DNA of 41,274 bases from Limosilactobacillus sp. (GCA_030530845.1 JAUMUE010000013.1:1-41274), one strand, 5' to 3'; positions 9,588 to 19,307 are shown, numbered from the stretch's first letter. Program-made: numbers and translations. Notes: generated by a model from the letters alone, not told the origin.

Positions 9588-10753
9588 TATTCCAATCCTC
9601 CCTTGATTTGCTTTAACTTATCGATAATGCCGAGCACGGCAGTAATGAAGGCGTCAATATCTTCTTCGGTATTGAGCGCACCAAAGCTGATCCGGATTGA
9701 TTCGGACAGTCGTGGTGAGTCAGCACCAAACATCGCAGTCAAAACGTGTGATGGTTCGATATTCCCTGCCGTACATGCGGATCCTCCTGACACAGCGATG
9801 CCTGCCAGGTCGAGGTCGGTTTGCATGACGTAAGTAGAAATACCCTTGAACCAGATATTCAAGACGTGGTTGAGGTTGTCGGGGTTAATTTCACCGTTGA
9901 CCTCAAAATCGACACCGTGTTCACGCAGCGCAGAAACGATCTTTTGCTTGTAATGGAAGAAGCGTTCACGCCGCTCTGCCTTCACTTCTTCGGTATCCAT
10001 GGAGACTGCTTTGGCAAACGCAGCCACGGCCGGTACGTTTTCGGTCCCCGCACGTCGCTTGGTTTCTTGGTCCCCACCCTTGATAAAACTTGGGAAGTTG
10101 ATACCTTCGCGCCGATACAAGAATCCGATCATCTTTGGTCCATTCAGCTTGTGGGCCGATGTGGAAAGCAAGTCGATGTGGTCGGCTTCTACGTCAATTG
10201 GCAACAAGCCGTATGCCTGCACCGCGTCAGTATGGAACCATGCTTGGTGGTCCTTTAAAATTTCACCGATTTCATGAATTGGCATCCGGCTGCCGACTTC
10301 ATTATTTCCGGACATGATCGTCACCAGGATTGTTTCGTCATCTAAGGCGTCTCTGAGCTCATCTAAGGAGATGTTCCCCTGTTCATCGACACTCAGGTAG
10401 GTCACCTTAAAACCGCGTTCCTCGAGGAAATGGAGCGGTTTTAAGACGGCTTCGTGTTCGATGGCAGTCGTGATGATGTGCTTACCGAGGTTTTGGCGGG
10501 TAAATGCGGTTTGGATAATCGCTGTATTGTCGCTTTCGGTACCGCCACTGGTGATGATGATTTCTTCGTCTTTGGCGTTAATGCTTTGGGCCAGGATGTG
10601 ACGGCTGTTTTCCAAAACTAATTTGGCTTCACGGCCGTATGAATAACCAGTTGAGGCATTTCCCCAGGTATCCTTCATCCGTTCAGTCAGCTCGTCAATC
10701 ACCTCAGGAGTCATTGGTGTCGTGGCGGCATTATCCAAATAAATTTCCTTCAA
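9587..10753 (-). CDS. yrvO: Cysteine desulfurase, IscS/NifS family (YrvO-like)
   Basis: A 388-aa class V PLP aminotransferase-fold enzyme that removes sulfur from L-cysteine as an enzyme-bound persulfide. The N-terminus IYLDNAATTPM is diagnostic. The PLP lysine is K202 in SAHKLNGPK and the persulfide cysteine is C327 in GGSACTAG. The short insert around the active Cys fits group I (IscS-like) enzymes. Adjacent mnmA points to tRNA thiolation as a main task, as for YrvO of Bacillus; Fe-S assembly is also possible. It lies 17 bp after mtnN and is translationally coupled to the DUF1831 gene. Confidence 0.95.
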   Translation of the reverse strand: MKEIYLDNAATTPMTPEVIDELTERMKDTWGNASTGYSYGREAKLVLENSRHILAQSINAKDEEIIITSGGTESDNTAIIQTAFTRQNLGKHIITTAIEHEAVLKPLHFLEERGFKVTYLSVDEQGNISLDELRDALDDETILVTIMSGNNEVGSRMPIHEIGEILKDHQAWFHTDAVQAYGLLPIDVEADHIDLLSTSAHKLNGPKMIGFLYRREGINFPSFIKGGDQETKRRAGTENVPAVAAFAKAVSMDTEEVKAERRERFFHYKQKIVSALREHGVDFEVNGEINPDNLNHVLNIWFKGISTYVMQTDLDLAGIAVSGGSACTAGNIEPSHVLTAMFGADSPRLSESIRISFGALNTEEDIDAFITAVLGIIDKLKQIKGGLE

Positions 10754-10770
10754 AATCTTGCACCCTTTCT

Positions 10771-11466
10771 CTAGGCAGCCAGGTCCTTGAATAATTGCAA
10801 CAGCATGTTTGCGGACCGCTTGCCGGCGTCGATAATAAATTCGTCAAAGCTGACACCCGCTTCTTCGTCACCCGTGTCAGACATTGCGCGGACAACCACG
10901 TATGGGATCTTGTGGTCAGTTGCCACTTGGCCCACCGCAGCACCTTCCATTTCAGCGGAGAGCGCGTCTGGGAAGTGCGACATGATCTTAGCGATGGTAT
11001 CCTTTCCGGCAACGAATTGGTCACCAGTAACGATCAGACCGCGCTTGATGGTCAGACCAGTTTGTTCACCAGCGAGTTCGAGTGCCTTGCCCCATTTTTC
11101 TGAAGCTACGAAACGTGGATCCTTTTGTGGGAGTTGACCATAGACGTAATCAAATGCGGTTACGTCAACGTCATGGTAGGCAGTTTCAGTGGAGATTACG
11201 ACATCCCCGACATGGAGGCCTTCCCCAATCCCACCGGCAGAACCGGAATTGATCACAACGTCCGCACCACAGTCGGTGATCAGGTGTTCAGTGGTGATAC
11301 CGGCTTCGACCTTACCGATCCCTGATTCCACGAGCACAACGGATTGGCCAGTAATAGTACCAAAGTAGTAAGTCTTACCACCGATCACCTTTTCTTCTTC
11401 ACCTTCTAAGTTGGCGATCAGTTCCTTAATTTCTTCTTGCATTGCACAAATAATACCAAAGCGCAT
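10771..11466 (-). CDS. mtnN: 5'-methylthioadenosine/S-adenosylhomocysteine nucleosidase
   Basis: A 231-aa PNP-family hydrolase that cleaves adenine from MTA and SAH, recycling methionine and adenine and preventing inhibition of methyltransferases. The N-terminal IICAMQEEI carries the catalytic Glu. The C-terminal AMSDTGDEEAG carries the catalytic Asp, and VVINSGSAGGI is the family motif. The start MRFGIICAM is set by AGAGGAG 8 nt upstream; the longer frame would start without a ribosome binding site inside the preceding gene. It sits 14 bp after the small membrane protein gene, in the probable csp-nudF-mtnN-yrvO transcript. Confidence 0.96.
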   Translation of the reverse strand: MRFGIICAMQEEIKELIANLEGEEEKVIGGKTYYFGTITGQSVVLVESGIGKVEAGITTEHLITDCGADVVINSGSAGGIGEGLHVGDVVISTETAYHDVDVTAFDYVYGQLPQKDPRFVASEKWGKALELAGEQTGLTIKRGLIVTGDQFVAGKDTIAKIMSHFPDALSAEMEGAAVGQVATDHKIPYVVVRAMSDTGDEEAGVSFDEFIIDAGKRSANMLLQLFKDLAA

Positions 11467-11480
11467 CAAATTCACTCCTC

Positions 11481-11762
11481 TTAACCTACGTAAATTAAAA
11501 TCAAATAAACACAAATAATGGCGACAATCAGGCAGGCAATTGCGATATTGAGCTTGCGTTTTAATATTGCCGTCTTTTCTTCTGGCGTCTTGTAGTGGTC
11601 TTCTTCGTAAACGTCGGCACGCCGGGCATAGCTAGTATCCTCGTCACGGCCTTCACGGTGGATCAGGCCGTCGTCGGTACCGGCACCTTGCTGACGTTCC
11701 AGCTGTTCACGGTATTGTTGACGGGTCATTTGCTCGTCATCAAATGGGTTCTTGTTATCCAT
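11481..11762 (-). CDS. Small C-terminally anchored membrane protein, unknown function
   Basis: A 93-aa protein with a highly polar, Gln/Glu/Asp/Arg-rich N-terminal 65 residues, then KRK and a single C-terminal transmembrane helix (about residues 70-91). With no signal peptide, this predicts a tail-anchored protein with its charged part in the cytoplasm. Its start overlaps the end of the Nudix gene by 8 bp, so it is translated from the same mRNA. I do not recognise a named family. Similar small proteins occur at this position in lactobacilli between nudF and mtnN, but no function is known to me. Confidence 0.8.
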   Translation of the reverse strand: MDNKNPFDDEQMTRQQYREQLERQQGAGTDDGLIHREGRDEDTSYARRADVYEEDHYKTPEEKTAILKRKLNIAIACLIVAIICVYLILIYVG

Positions 11763-12306
11763 TGTGCTTCATCCCTTGCCAGTAATAGATTGCCATAATC
11801 GTCTTCGCATCTTCAATTTCACCGCTGTCGATCATTGCAAGCGCTTGGTCGAGCGTGACGGTGATTAATGCCAGTTGCTCATCTTGGTCTTGTGGCAGTT
11901 CGTCTGCTACCGGAGTCAGTCCAGTCGCCAGATATAAGGTCATGTACTCGTCCATGCAGCCGACCGATGAGTAGAAGCCCGAGATCTTTTTGAGAGAATC
12001 AGCCTGGTAGCGTGTCTCTTCGTTTAACTCACGGATAGCCGCGTGCTTTGCGCTATTTTCATCCCGTGAATCAACTTTACCGGCAGGGATCTCAAGAGTT
12101 GTCTTGGCGATTGGTGACCGCCATTGCTTCTCTAAGATCATTTCATCCTGGTCGGTAATGGCTAAAAGAGCGACTGCGGGAGCGTGGTGGACAATTTCGC
12201 GTTGTGCCACGTTGCCCTTTGGCGTCTTCACTTGTTGGACTTCGACTGAAATCAAGTGTCCATCAAAGACTGTTTCGCTGCTAATTGGCCGTTCTTCAAA
12301 TTCCAT
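11755..12306 (-). CDS. nudF: Nudix hydrolase, ADP-ribose pyrophosphatase type
   Basis: A 183-aa Nudix enzyme, probably hydrolysing ADP-ribose to AMP and ribose 5-phosphate. The Nudix box starts at AGKVDSRDE and ends in RELNEET, with the catalytic REx2EE glutamates present. The box is two residues longer than the strict consensus and has Arg in place of the last Gly, a variant I associate with lactobacillar ADP-ribose pyrophosphatases. The N-terminal EERPISSETVFDG is typical of the subfamily. A strong AGGAGG lies upstream of the start, 12 bp after the cold-shock gene. Confidence 0.9.
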   Translation of the reverse strand: MEFEERPISSETVFDGHLISVEVQQVKTPKGNVAQREIVHHAPAVALLAITDQDEMILEKQWRSPIAKTTLEIPAGKVDSRDENSAKHAAIRELNEETRYQADSLKKISGFYSSVGCMDEYMTLYLATGLTPVADELPQDQDEQLALITVTLDQALAMIDSGEIEDAKTIMAIYYWQGMKHNG

Positions 12307-12318
12307 CCCGAATACCTC

Positions 12319-12522
12319 CTATCGAATTACCCGTACGTGGGCTGCCATTGGTCCTTTCTTACCTTGGACAATTACTAAAGAGACAGATTCGCCTGGGTGG
12401 AGTACCCGCCGACTGTGCCCCTCGATCCCGCTGTAGTGAACAAAAATTTCGCCTTCATCGGGAACGGTAATGAACCCCCAGCCTTTTTGTTCATCAAAGC
12501 TTTTTACTTCGCCTTTAAGCAT
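12319..12522 (-). CDS. Cold-shock-domain protein
   Basis: A 67-aa single cold-shock-domain protein that binds single-stranded RNA or DNA and probably acts as an RNA chaperone. RNP1 (KGWGFIT) and RNP2 (IFVHYS) are intact. It differs from classic CspA/CspB: the surface Trp at position 8 is Ser (VKSFDE), and Trp replaces Phe in RNP1. GAGGTG lies 8 nt before the ATG. It is first in the operon with nudF, the small membrane protein, mtnN and yrvO, and has its own promoter overlapping the ileS terminator. It may be constitutive rather than cold-induced, because the leader is short. Confidence 0.93.
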   Translation of the reverse strand: MLKGEVKSFDEQKGWGFITVPDEGEIFVHYSGIEGHSRRVLHPGESVSLVIVQGKKGPMAAHVRVIR

Positions 12523-12560
12523 ATTTTCACCTCGTCAATTTTTTACCTGATATCTCTCTA

Positions 12561-12589
12561 TTATTACATAAATAAAAAATACCAAGCAA
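12561..12589 (-). promoter_or_regulatory. Promoter of the cold-shock gene operon
   Basis: Minus-strand TTGCTT, a 17-nt spacer and TAATAA. The -35 box lies inside the 3' arm of the ileS terminator hairpin, so the two transcription units are packed with overlapping signals. Confidence 0.5.
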
Positions 12590-12608
12590 CAAGCGTCACT
12601 TGGTATTT
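12573..12608 (-). terminator. Intrinsic terminator of ileS
   Basis: AATACCAAG and CTTGGTATT form a 9-bp stem; on the minus strand a run of T follows the 3' arm. It lies about 60 bp after the ileS stop codon. Confidence 0.8.
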
Positions 12609-12670
12609 TACACCGCCAGAAATTTCTTGTCATGAATTGACGAGCTTTCGGCGCTTTTTATATGAATTTT

Positions 12671-15466
12671 TTACTTTTCGAGTCCTTCGTCAGCAGTTTC
12701 TGGGAAGCTTTCACGAACGATCTTTGCACAGCGAGCACAAAGCATTGGGTAGGCTGCATCTGAGCCAACATCTTCCTTAACCATCCGACAACGGTCACAA
12801 GTTTCACCTTGAGCTGGTGCGACCTTGACTGCAACACCATCTTTGTACTTGTCAGCGTCATCGCCTGCTTCATCCAGTGGGTGCATGTCTAATGCAGAAA
12901 CACCGAGCAAGAGTGCGACGTTTTCTTCCAAGCTATCAACGAGTGCTTGTTGATTGTCGTCTAAGTAGAGGTCAACGTGGGCTTCTAATGACTTACCGAT
13001 TTGCTTGTCGTTACGAGCTTCTTCCAGACCCTTGAGGACGTGTGAGCGAACTTCCATGAAGTCTTCCCACTTAGCGAGAACGTCCTTTTCGTTACCGAAT
13101 GTTTGTGGTTCAGGAATATCAGTGAGTTGGACGAATTGTTCTGGTTCATCCATGTATTCCCAAACTTCTTCAGTAGTGTGAGGAAGGATTGGAGTTAAGA
13201 GCTTAACCATGGTCAACAAGATGTTGTAGAAGACGGTTTGCATTGAACGACGAACGTTTGAATCTTCAGGTTCGATGTAAAGAACGTCCTTGGCAAGGTT
13301 CATGTAGAATGCTGACAAGTCGTTGTTTACGAAGTTGATCAAGAACTTGTATGCGTCCAGGAAGTCGTAAGCATCGAATTCGTCACGCATGGTCTTCAAG
13401 AAATGGTTAAGCTTAACCATCATGTATTGGTCCACGCTGCTCATGTCTTCGTATGCAACAGTGTTAGCAGCTGGATCAAAGTCTGAAGTGTTAGCAAGCA
13501 AGAAGCGGAATGTGTTCCGGAGCTTACGGTATGCTTCAGAGATTTGTTGGAAAGTACCCTTAGATACACGAACATCGGCGGAAGTATCTGCTGACATTAC
13601 CCAGAGACGAGCGATTTCTGCGCCCATTTCCTTAACAACGTCTGCAGGGTCGATGGTGTTACCAAGAGACTTGGACATCTTCTTACCGTGCTTATCAAGG
13701 GTGAAACCTTGTGAGACGATACCCTTGTATGGGGCCTTTCCTGAGCAAACAACACTGGTGATCAAACTAGAGTTGAACCAACCACGGTATTGGTCAGAAC
13801 CTTCAAGGTAAAGGTCTGCTGGGTATGTCAGGTAATCACGTTCTGCCAAGACACCTTGGTGAGATGAACCGGAATCGAACCAAACGTCCATGATGTCGGT
13901 TTCCTTGGTGAACTTGCCGTTTGGTGAATGTTCGTTAGTGTAGCCCTCTGGAAGGAGGTCCTTAGCTTCACGGTCAAACCAAACGTTAGAGCCGTATTCA
14001 GCGAAGAGTTGTGCCACGTGTTCAATGGTTTCTTCTTCCATGATTGGAGTACCATCTTCAGCGTAGAAGACTGGCAATGGAACACCCCAGACACGTTGAC
14101 GGGAAATTACCCAGTCACCACGGTCACGAATCATGTTGCGGAGACGAACCTTACCCCAATCTGGCTTGTATTCAACGTCTTCCAGTGCATTCAAGATGTC
14201 ATCTCTGATCTTGTCGATAGAAACGAACCATTGATCAGTAGCACGGAAGATGATTGGTTGCTTAGTACGCCAGTCAAATGGGTATGAGTGCTTGAGTGGT
14301 TCTTCTAAGAGCAGTGCATTGTGTTCTTCCAAGAGCTTCAAGGAAATGTCGTCAGCGTCTTGGTAGAATACACCGTCGAATTCAGGACCGTTTTCCTTTG
14401 ACAATACACCTTGGTCGTTAATTGGAGCAAAGATTGGTAAGTCGTGTTCCAAACCAAAGTGGTAGTCATCGTCCCCGTAACCAGGAGCGGTGTGGACCAG
14501 ACCAGTACCGGCATCAGCAGTAACATAATCTGCGGTACCAACTAAGAGGTCACGGTCGAGGTATGGGTGCTTGGTAACCATACCGTCGAGGTCGTTACCA
14601 GCAAGGTGCTTAACGACTTCGTAATCTTCCCAGCCGAGCTTTTCAGCAACTACTGAGAGCAATTCAGTACCAACAACGAATTGACGGTCATCGTTTGCTG
14701 GCTTAACAACTGAGTAATCAAACTTGGCGTTGACTGCAACGGCTTCAGAAGCTGGAACAGTCCATGGAGTAGTAGTCCAAACAACCATGTAAGTGTTGTC
14801 GTCGAGTACGCCCTTGCCATCCTTAACTTGTTCAGCAAAGAAAGCAGTCTTGGCAACTACATCATGGTATTCAACTTCGGCTTCAGCCAATGCTGATTCT
14901 GATGACCATGACCAGTAAACAGGCTTCTTAGCTTGGTATAAGAGACCCTTCTTAGCAAATTCACCAAAGACGCGAACTTGTGCAGCTTCGAATTCCTTAT
15001 CAAGTGTCAGGTATGGGTGATCCCATTCACCTGAAACACCGAGGCGCTTGAAACCTTGACGTTGAGTGTCAACTTGTTCCAATGCGTAGTTACGACAAAG
15101 GTCACGGAATTCAGAAGTTGTCATCTTCTTACGGTCGTAACCGGACTTAGTTAATTGGTGTTCGATTGGAAGACCGTGAGTATCCCAACCAGGAACGTAT
15201 GGTGCACGGTAGCCAGACATTGACTTGTAGCGAACAATAAAGTCCTTTGAAATCTTGTTCATGGCGTGACCGATGTGAATCTTACCGTTGGCGTATGGAG
15301 GGCCATCGTGTAAGACAAAAGTTGGCTTACCCTCGTTTAATTTTTGACGTAATTCGTATACTTTGTTTTCTTCCCAAAGCTGTTCACGTTGAGCTTCGGT
15401 GACCGGTAACTTCCCGCGCATTGGGAACTTGGTCTTTCCAAGGTTTAATGTATCTTTAACCCGCAT
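12671..15466 (-). CDS. ileS: Isoleucyl-tRNA synthetase
   Basis: A 931-aa class I aminoacyl-tRNA synthetase charging tRNA-Ile. The HIGH signature ([11 protein letters not shown]) is near residue 60 and KMSKS ([12 protein letters not shown]) near residue 598. A CP1 editing domain lies between. The C-terminal zinc finger is present (CDRCRMV and LCARCAKIV). Length is standard for the bacterial type. The gene is preceded by a T-box leader, so expression is induced when uncharged tRNA-Ile accumulates, and it ends at its own terminator; it is effectively a one-gene unit downstream of the division cluster. Confidence 0.98.
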   Translation of the reverse strand: MRVKDTLNLGKTKFPMRGKLPVTEAQREQLWEENKVYELRQKLNEGKPTFVLHDGPPYANGKIHIGHAMNKISKDFIVRYKSMSGYRAPYVPGWDTHGLPIEHQLTKSGYDRKKMTTSEFRDLCRNYALEQVDTQRQGFKRLGVSGEWDHPYLTLDKEFEAAQVRVFGEFAKKGLLYQAKKPVYWSWSSESALAEAEVEYHDVVAKTAFFAEQVKDGKGVLDDNTYMVVWTTTPWTVPASEAVAVNAKFDYSVVKPANDDRQFVVGTELLSVVAEKLGWEDYEVVKHLAGNDLDGMVTKHPYLDRDLLVGTADYVTADAGTGLVHTAPGYGDDDYHFGLEHDLPIFAPINDQGVLSKENGPEFDGVFYQDADDISLKLLEEHNALLLEEPLKHSYPFDWRTKQPIIFRATDQWFVSIDKIRDDILNALEDVEYKPDWGKVRLRNMIRDRGDWVISRQRVWGVPLPVFYAEDGTPIMEEETIEHVAQLFAEYGSNVWFDREAKDLLPEGYTNEHSPNGKFTKETDIMDVWFDSGSSHQGVLAERDYLTYPADLYLEGSDQYRGWFNSSLITSVVCSGKAPYKGIVSQGFTLDKHGKKMSKSLGNTIDPADVVKEMGAEIARLWVMSADTSADVRVSKGTFQQISEAYRKLRNTFRFLLANTSDFDPAANTVAYEDMSSVDQYMMVKLNHFLKTMRDEFDAYDFLDAYKFLINFVNNDLSAFYMNLAKDVLYIEPEDSNVRRSMQTVFYNILLTMVKLLTPILPHTTEEVWEYMDEPEQFVQLTDIPEPQTFGNEKDVLAKWEDFMEVRSHVLKGLEEARNDKQIGKSLEAHVDLYLDDNQQALVDSLEENVALLLGVSALDMHPLDEAGDDADKYKDGVAVKVAPAQGETCDRCRMVKEDVGSDAAYPMLCARCAKIVRESFPETADEGLEK

Positions 15467-15506
15467 GACAACTACCCCTTTCTCATTTTTGCTAGCTTAT
15501 TCAAAT

Positions 15507-15738
15507 AAAAAAGCTCCATCCCAGACAGGGACGAAGCTTCGTGGTACCACCCATATTCAAGACCCAGAATGGATCTCCTCTAGTCATTGAATAACGGTAA
15601 TGGACCGGCTAGACCTACTAACTTGAGCCTAGCACTCAGAGATGATCAGAAACAGCCAATACCATCAGTCTCTCACCAACCACTGACTCGCTTGGGTATT
15701 GAATGGCTATCTCAATTCTCTTCAACATTTTTGAATAA
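15507..15738 (-). promoter_or_regulatory. T-box riboswitch (tRNA-Ile responsive) upstream of ileS
   Basis: On the minus strand the conserved T-box core GGGTGGTACCACG (15541-15552) forms the antiterminator. It is followed by a competing terminator stem of 11 bp with G-U pairs (15511-15539) and a T-run. The stem I region begins near 15735. A candidate specifier codon AUU (15658-15660) sits 3' of the loop in stem I, next to the AGCCA/TGGCT helix. The variable T-box base is U, fitting the A discriminator of tRNA-Ile. Uncharged tRNA-Ile binding should allow read-through into ileS. Confidence 0.93.
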
Positions 15739-15754
15739 TCTAGTATTTATAGTT

Positions 15755-16477
15755 CTAGTCCTTTTGACCATCTTCAGGGAAGAAGACAACTGTTTCCCCT
15801 TGGTCTGCCTTTTCAGAAGTGACTTCTTGGCTAACTTCAACTGCTGGTTGGTTGGCCATTTCATCTTCTGAATTAACAACAGGTTGAGAACTAATTTCTG
15901 TTGATTCTACACTTACAGAACTTTCTTTGTCAAGATTCTTTCCCAAGATCTTTTGAATTTCATCGTAATCTGACATGTTGTCATCGGCTAACAACTTGTC
16001 CCATTCGTCACTCTTAACAACTTCTAATTGTGATTCGAGCATCACTTGAAGCCGTTGTCTGAAGATCCGAGTTTGCTTCTTCAAGTCGCTAGTTTCTGTG
16101 GTTAACTTGCGAGTGCTTTCGCTAGTCCGTTCCATGATTTGGTTGGACTTTTCGTTGGCTTCAGAAACAATGTCAGTAGCTTGCTTTTGAGCTTCGCGGA
16201 TCATGATGTCAGATTCGCGCTTAGCATTGTTCTTAACCTTGTCAGCAGCTTCTTGAGCAACCAAGATAGACTTGTTAAGTGAGTCCTTTAATTCGCTGAA
16301 GTACTTCAACTTACCTTCGTCGGCTTGGATAGTTTCCTTCAAAGCGTGGTTTTCTTCAGTCAATTCTTGAATAGTTTGTGCAACTTCATCCATGAACTTT
16401 TTAACTTCTTCTTGGTTGAAGCCCCGCATCTTAGTTGAAAATTCTTTTTCGTTAATGTCTTTTACAGTTAACCCCAT
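15755..16477 (-). CDS. divIVA: Cell-division initiation protein DivIVA
   Basis: A 240-aa coiled-coil protein that binds negatively curved membrane at septa and poles and positions division or wall-synthesis proteins. The N-terminal lipid-binding domain LTVKDINEKEFSTKMRGFNQEEV is conserved, including the crossed-loop FS..MRG residues. Two coiled coils follow (about 30-60 and 75-140), then an acidic, Ser/Val/Glu-rich tail that is variable between species. It is the last gene of the division cluster, 15 bp after ylmH. The T-box of ileS begins right at its stop codon. Confidence 0.95.
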   Translation of the reverse strand: MGLTVKDINEKEFSTKMRGFNQEEVKKFMDEVAQTIQELTEENHALKETIQADEGKLKYFSELKDSLNKSILVAQEAADKVKNNAKRESDIMIREAQKQATDIVSEANEKSNQIMERTSESTRKLTTETSDLKKQTRIFRQRLQVMLESQLEVVKSDEWDKLLADDNMSDYDEIQKILGKNLDKESSVSVESTEISSQPVVNSEDEMANQPAVEVSQEVTSEKADQGETVVFFPEDGQKD

Positions 16478-16492
16478 GTTAATTCCTCCAAT

Positions 16493-17281
16493 TTAAGCAT
16501 GAACTACAGATAATACGACTTTTTCTTTATTCTTTCGTGTTAGACCGTTATCACTATCGATTCGGATCCTGCCAGCGTGGCGGACTGAAATCAAATCGTG
16601 TTCGACTACGGTAGCGTCAGGTCGGGTCACGTCTTCCCAGTTAAGGCGGACATTACCGGACTCGACTAACTGCTTGGCGCGGTTGCGTGAATAATTAAAT
16701 CCCGCAGCCACCACACTGTCTAGGCGTAATGAAGTAATCGTCGTGGCGACCTCTTCCCAATCTTCAAAGGGGTGTAATACGTCGCCGTCAGAAACCGGTT
16801 CCCATTTGATCTTGGCACGACCAATGTGATTGATGTTGGTATGTAAATACTTGGCCATCGCACTCGTCACAACCACTTGCCACCTGCCCTCATCACCGAG
16901 GATATCACCAAAGGCATTTCGTTCGAGGCCCTCACCGATGAGTGTCCCCATGATTTGCCGGTGGTGTAATTCGATAAATTTGGTTGGATAATTGACCTCT
17001 AAAACTTCGAGCTCAAAATCCTTTGCAGTTGGTTCATAGTATGACGGATAAAATAACAGCCGTTGCATTTCTGCGCCGTCCCAGCCACCGTTGCTTTGAA
17101 CCTTCACATCGATCTCGCGGTTGACCATTGTCTGAGCAATGTATCGTTGTCGCGGGTTGAGGAAGAAGGTCAGAACTGGCCGGTACTGTCCGATCACAGT
17201 ACTAATCCAATCGCGGACCTGGTCGATAAATGCCGCTTCATCCGGACGGAAGTGTTGTTTAATATTTTCTTCCATCGTCAA
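16493..17281 (-). CDS. ylmH: S4-domain RNA-binding protein YlmH
   Basis: A 262-aa protein with a C-terminal S4 RNA-binding domain (FNYSRNRAKQLVESGNVRLN) and an N-terminal YlmH domain. The family has been linked to ribosome-associated RNA binding and, in streptococci and Bacillus, to the division cluster. It lies between the yggT and divIVA genes. Its start overlaps the yggT stop by 4 bp (ATGA), implying translational coupling. The position in the cluster is conserved across Firmicutes. There is no signal peptide or membrane segment. Confidence 0.93.
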   Translation of the reverse strand: MTMEENIKQHFRPDEAAFIDQVRDWISTVIGQYRPVLTFFLNPRQRYIAQTMVNREIDVKVQSNGGWDGAEMQRLLFYPSYYEPTAKDFELEVLEVNYPTKFIELHHRQIMGTLIGEGLERNAFGDILGDEGRWQVVVTSAMAKYLHTNINHIGRAKIKWEPVSDGDVLHPFEDWEEVATTITSLRLDSVVAAGFNYSRNRAKQLVESGNVRLNWEDVTRPDATVVEHDLISVRHAGRIRIDSDNGLTRKNKEKVVLSVVHA

Positions 17282-17538
17282 ATCAGCATATTAGCGATCG
17301 CCACAAGACCATATTGAGCCATGTAGAGAACAAAAATCCCGATCACTGGTGCAAAACTAATCCCTCCAATTGGCGGAATAATGTAAAACCAGCGCATGTA
17401 TGGTTCAACGAGGCGGTTAATCCAATAACCTAATTGTGTCCCCCGCGCGTTTGGGAACCAGGACAACAAACACCAAACTACAATGACCCAAATATATGCT
17501 TCGATCAGTTTATTTAACAGCAATATTATCAGAGCCAT
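17278..17538 (-). CDS. YggT-family membrane protein (YlmG-like)
   Basis: An 86-aa integral membrane protein with two hydrophobic segments (about residues 5-25 and 62-84) and the conserved central motif WFPNARGTQLGYWINRLVEP typical of YggT proteins. The family is involved in membrane or septum organisation, but its precise action is not known. It is located between sepF and ylmH, the usual ylmG slot, with AGGAGG upstream of the start and a 4-bp overlap with ylmH. Confidence 0.93.
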   Translation of the reverse strand: MALIILLLNKLIEAYIWVIVVWCLLSWFPNARGTQLGYWINRLVEPYMRWFYIIPPIGGISFAPVIGIFVLYMAQYGLVAIANMLI

Positions 17539-17547
17539 GTCGTCCTC

Positions 17548-17973
17548 CTAATCAGTTAAGTGGTCGGCGTCAGCCTTCAAACTAGTTGAAAGATCACCGG
17601 ACACTTCAAAGTTGTTTGGAGCGCAAAGGAAGATTTCCTTACCGATCCGCTTCATCTCACCGTCAATTGCGAATACAGTCCCGTTAAGGAAATCTACCAT
17701 CCGAGCGGCAGACTTGCTGTCCATTTGCGTAAAGTTAACAACAATTGCGTGATCAGAAAGCAATTGTGAGGCAATTTGCTTCACATCTGCGTACATCCGT
17801 GGTTCAAAAAGAGTAATTTGGCTTGGACCTTGGTTTGCACGTTGACCATCACTAAATGAGACGATCTTGCTGGAAAAGCGCGTCTTAGGTGCCTTTTCAG
17901 CTGGTTGATTATTTTCGTAGTATTCTTGTTCGTCTTCGTCACCGAACAAGTTCTTAAAGAAACTAGCTGCCAT
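17548..17973 (-). CDS. sepF: Cell-division protein SepF
   Basis: A 141-aa FtsZ-binding protein that anchors and bundles FtsZ at the septum. An N-terminal amphipathic membrane-binding start ([11 protein letters not shown]) and an acidic linker precede the SepF domain ([34 protein letters not shown]). The second of two nearby ATGs is taken as start because AAAGGAG is 9 nt from it and only 3 nt from the first. It lies downstream of ftsZ beyond a terminator-like hairpin, which may lower its expression relative to ftsZ. Confidence 0.95.
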   Translation of the reverse strand: MAASFFKNLFGDEDEQEYYENNQPAEKAPKTRFSSKIVSFSDGQRANQGPSQITLFEPRMYADVKQIASQLLSDHAIVVNFTQMDSKSAARMVDFLNGTVFAIDGEMKRIGKEIFLCAPNNFEVSGDLSTSLKADADHLTD

Positions 17974-17995
17974 AATCATTCACTCCTTTATTTAC

Positions 17996-18034
17996 GAAAA
18001 AGAGGTGTTCTAACACAATTGTTAAACCACCCTC
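17996..18034 (-). terminator. Terminator or attenuator between ftsZ and sepF
   Basis: On the minus strand, stem pieces GAGG/CCTC, TG/CA and TAACA/TGTTA with small mismatches close an ATTG loop and are followed by TCTTTTTC. It starts about 12 bp after the ftsZ stop and ends about 20 bp before sepF. As sepF has no obvious promoter of its own here, partial termination is the likely role. Confidence 0.6.
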
Positions 18035-18045
18035 ATTTTCAATAA

Positions 18046-19287
18046 TTACTGACGACGATTCTTGAAGAATGGTGGTGTTGACAGGTTGTCGTCATCACCA
18101 TCGTCAGTGTTTAATGTGTCATCGTTAAATACATTGAATTCTGGCTTATCAACGTGTGAGAATTCACCGGCGTTATCGTTGGCACGGTTTTCAGTAACTT
18201 CAGCAGTTGGGTCGTTCCAGCCGTCAAATGGGTCATTTGATACACCATTGTCTTCGATTTGTGGAGCGACGTTACGTTGTACTTGTTGAACTGGAGCACC
18301 TTGTGGTTGAATAGCAGCCTTTTGACTAACCTTGTCAATACCAGTGGCGATAACAGTAACACGTACTTCGTCACCCATTTCACTATCAAGAGACATACCG
18401 AATGAAATATCAACGTTAGTACCAGCAGCTTCCTTGATAACGTCTGATGCTTCTTGAGCTTCAAACATTGCCATATCTTCGCTACCAGTGATATCCATCA
18501 GAACGTGTTGTGCACCAGAGATTGAAAGTTCAAGCAATGGTGAAGAAATAGCCTTCTTAGTGGCTTCAGCAGCGCGGTTTTCGCCTGTAGCTGAACCAAC
18601 ACCCATCAAGGCAGTACCTTGGTTGGACATCAACGTCTTAATATCAGCGAAGTCCAAGTTGATGTAACCTGGAGTAACGATCAAGTCAGAGATACCTTGG
18701 ACACCTTGACGGAGAACGTTATCGGCTTCCTTGAATGCGTCCATCATAGGAGTCTTCTTGTCGATCATTTGAAGAAGGCGGTTGTTGGCAACGACGATCA
18801 AAGTATCAACGTTTTCCTTCAACTTTTCCAAACCTTCTTGAGCATACTTACCACGGCCTGGTCCTTCGAATGAGAATGGGCGGGTAACTACACCAACAGT
18901 CAATGCACCACTGTCCTTAGCGAGCTTAGCGATAACAGGTGCGGCACCAGTACCAGTACCACCACCCATACCGGCAGTGATGAAGACCATATCTGCGCCT
19001 TCAAGTACTTCCTTGATGGCTTCTTCACTTTCTTGGGCGGCCTTTTCACCAACTTCTGGCTTAGAACCGGCACCAAGACCCTTAGTCAACTTAGGTCCAA
19101 GTTGGATCTTAGTTGGAGCTTGGGAAATGTTTAATACTTGGCGGTCAGTGTTTGCGACGATGAATTCGACACCCTTAACCTTTTCAGTAATCATGCGGTT
19201 AACGGCGTTTCCACCACCACCACCGACACCGATTACCTTGATCTTTGCGCCACCGAATTCGTTTTCGAAAGTGCTTTCGTTATCCAT
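18046..19287 (-). CDS. ftsZ: Cell-division GTPase FtsZ
   Basis: A 413-aa tubulin homologue that polymerises into the Z-ring. The GTP-binding signature [10 protein letters not shown] and the T7 loop [10 protein letters not shown], needed for GTP hydrolysis, are intact, as is the N-terminal [12 protein letters not shown]. An Asp/Asn-rich linker (about 320-395) leads to the conserved C-terminal peptide [12 protein letters not shown] that binds FtsA and SepF. It follows ftsA by 20 bp and shares its promoter region. A terminator-like hairpin follows. Confidence 0.98.
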   Translation of the reverse strand: MDNESTFENEFGGAKIKVIGVGGGGGNAVNRMITEKVKGVEFIVANTDRQVLNISQAPTKIQLGPKLTKGLGAGSKPEVGEKAAQESEEAIKEVLEGADMVFITAGMGGGTGTGAAPVIAKLAKDSGALTVGVVTRPFSFEGPGRGKYAQEGLEKLKENVDTLIVVANNRLLQMIDKKTPMMDAFKEADNVLRQGVQGISDLIVTPGYINLDFADIKTLMSNQGTALMGVGSATGENRAAEATKKAISSPLLELSISGAQHVLMDITGSEDMAMFEAQEASDVIKEAAGTNVDISFGMSLDSEMGDEVRVTVIATGIDKVSQKAAIQPQGAPVQQVQRNVAPQIEDNGVSNDPFDGWNDPTAEVTENRANDNAGEFSHVDKPEFNVFNDDTLNTDDGDDDNLSTPPFFKNRRQ

Positions 19288-19307
19288 AGAAATCTATCCT
19301 CCAAATA

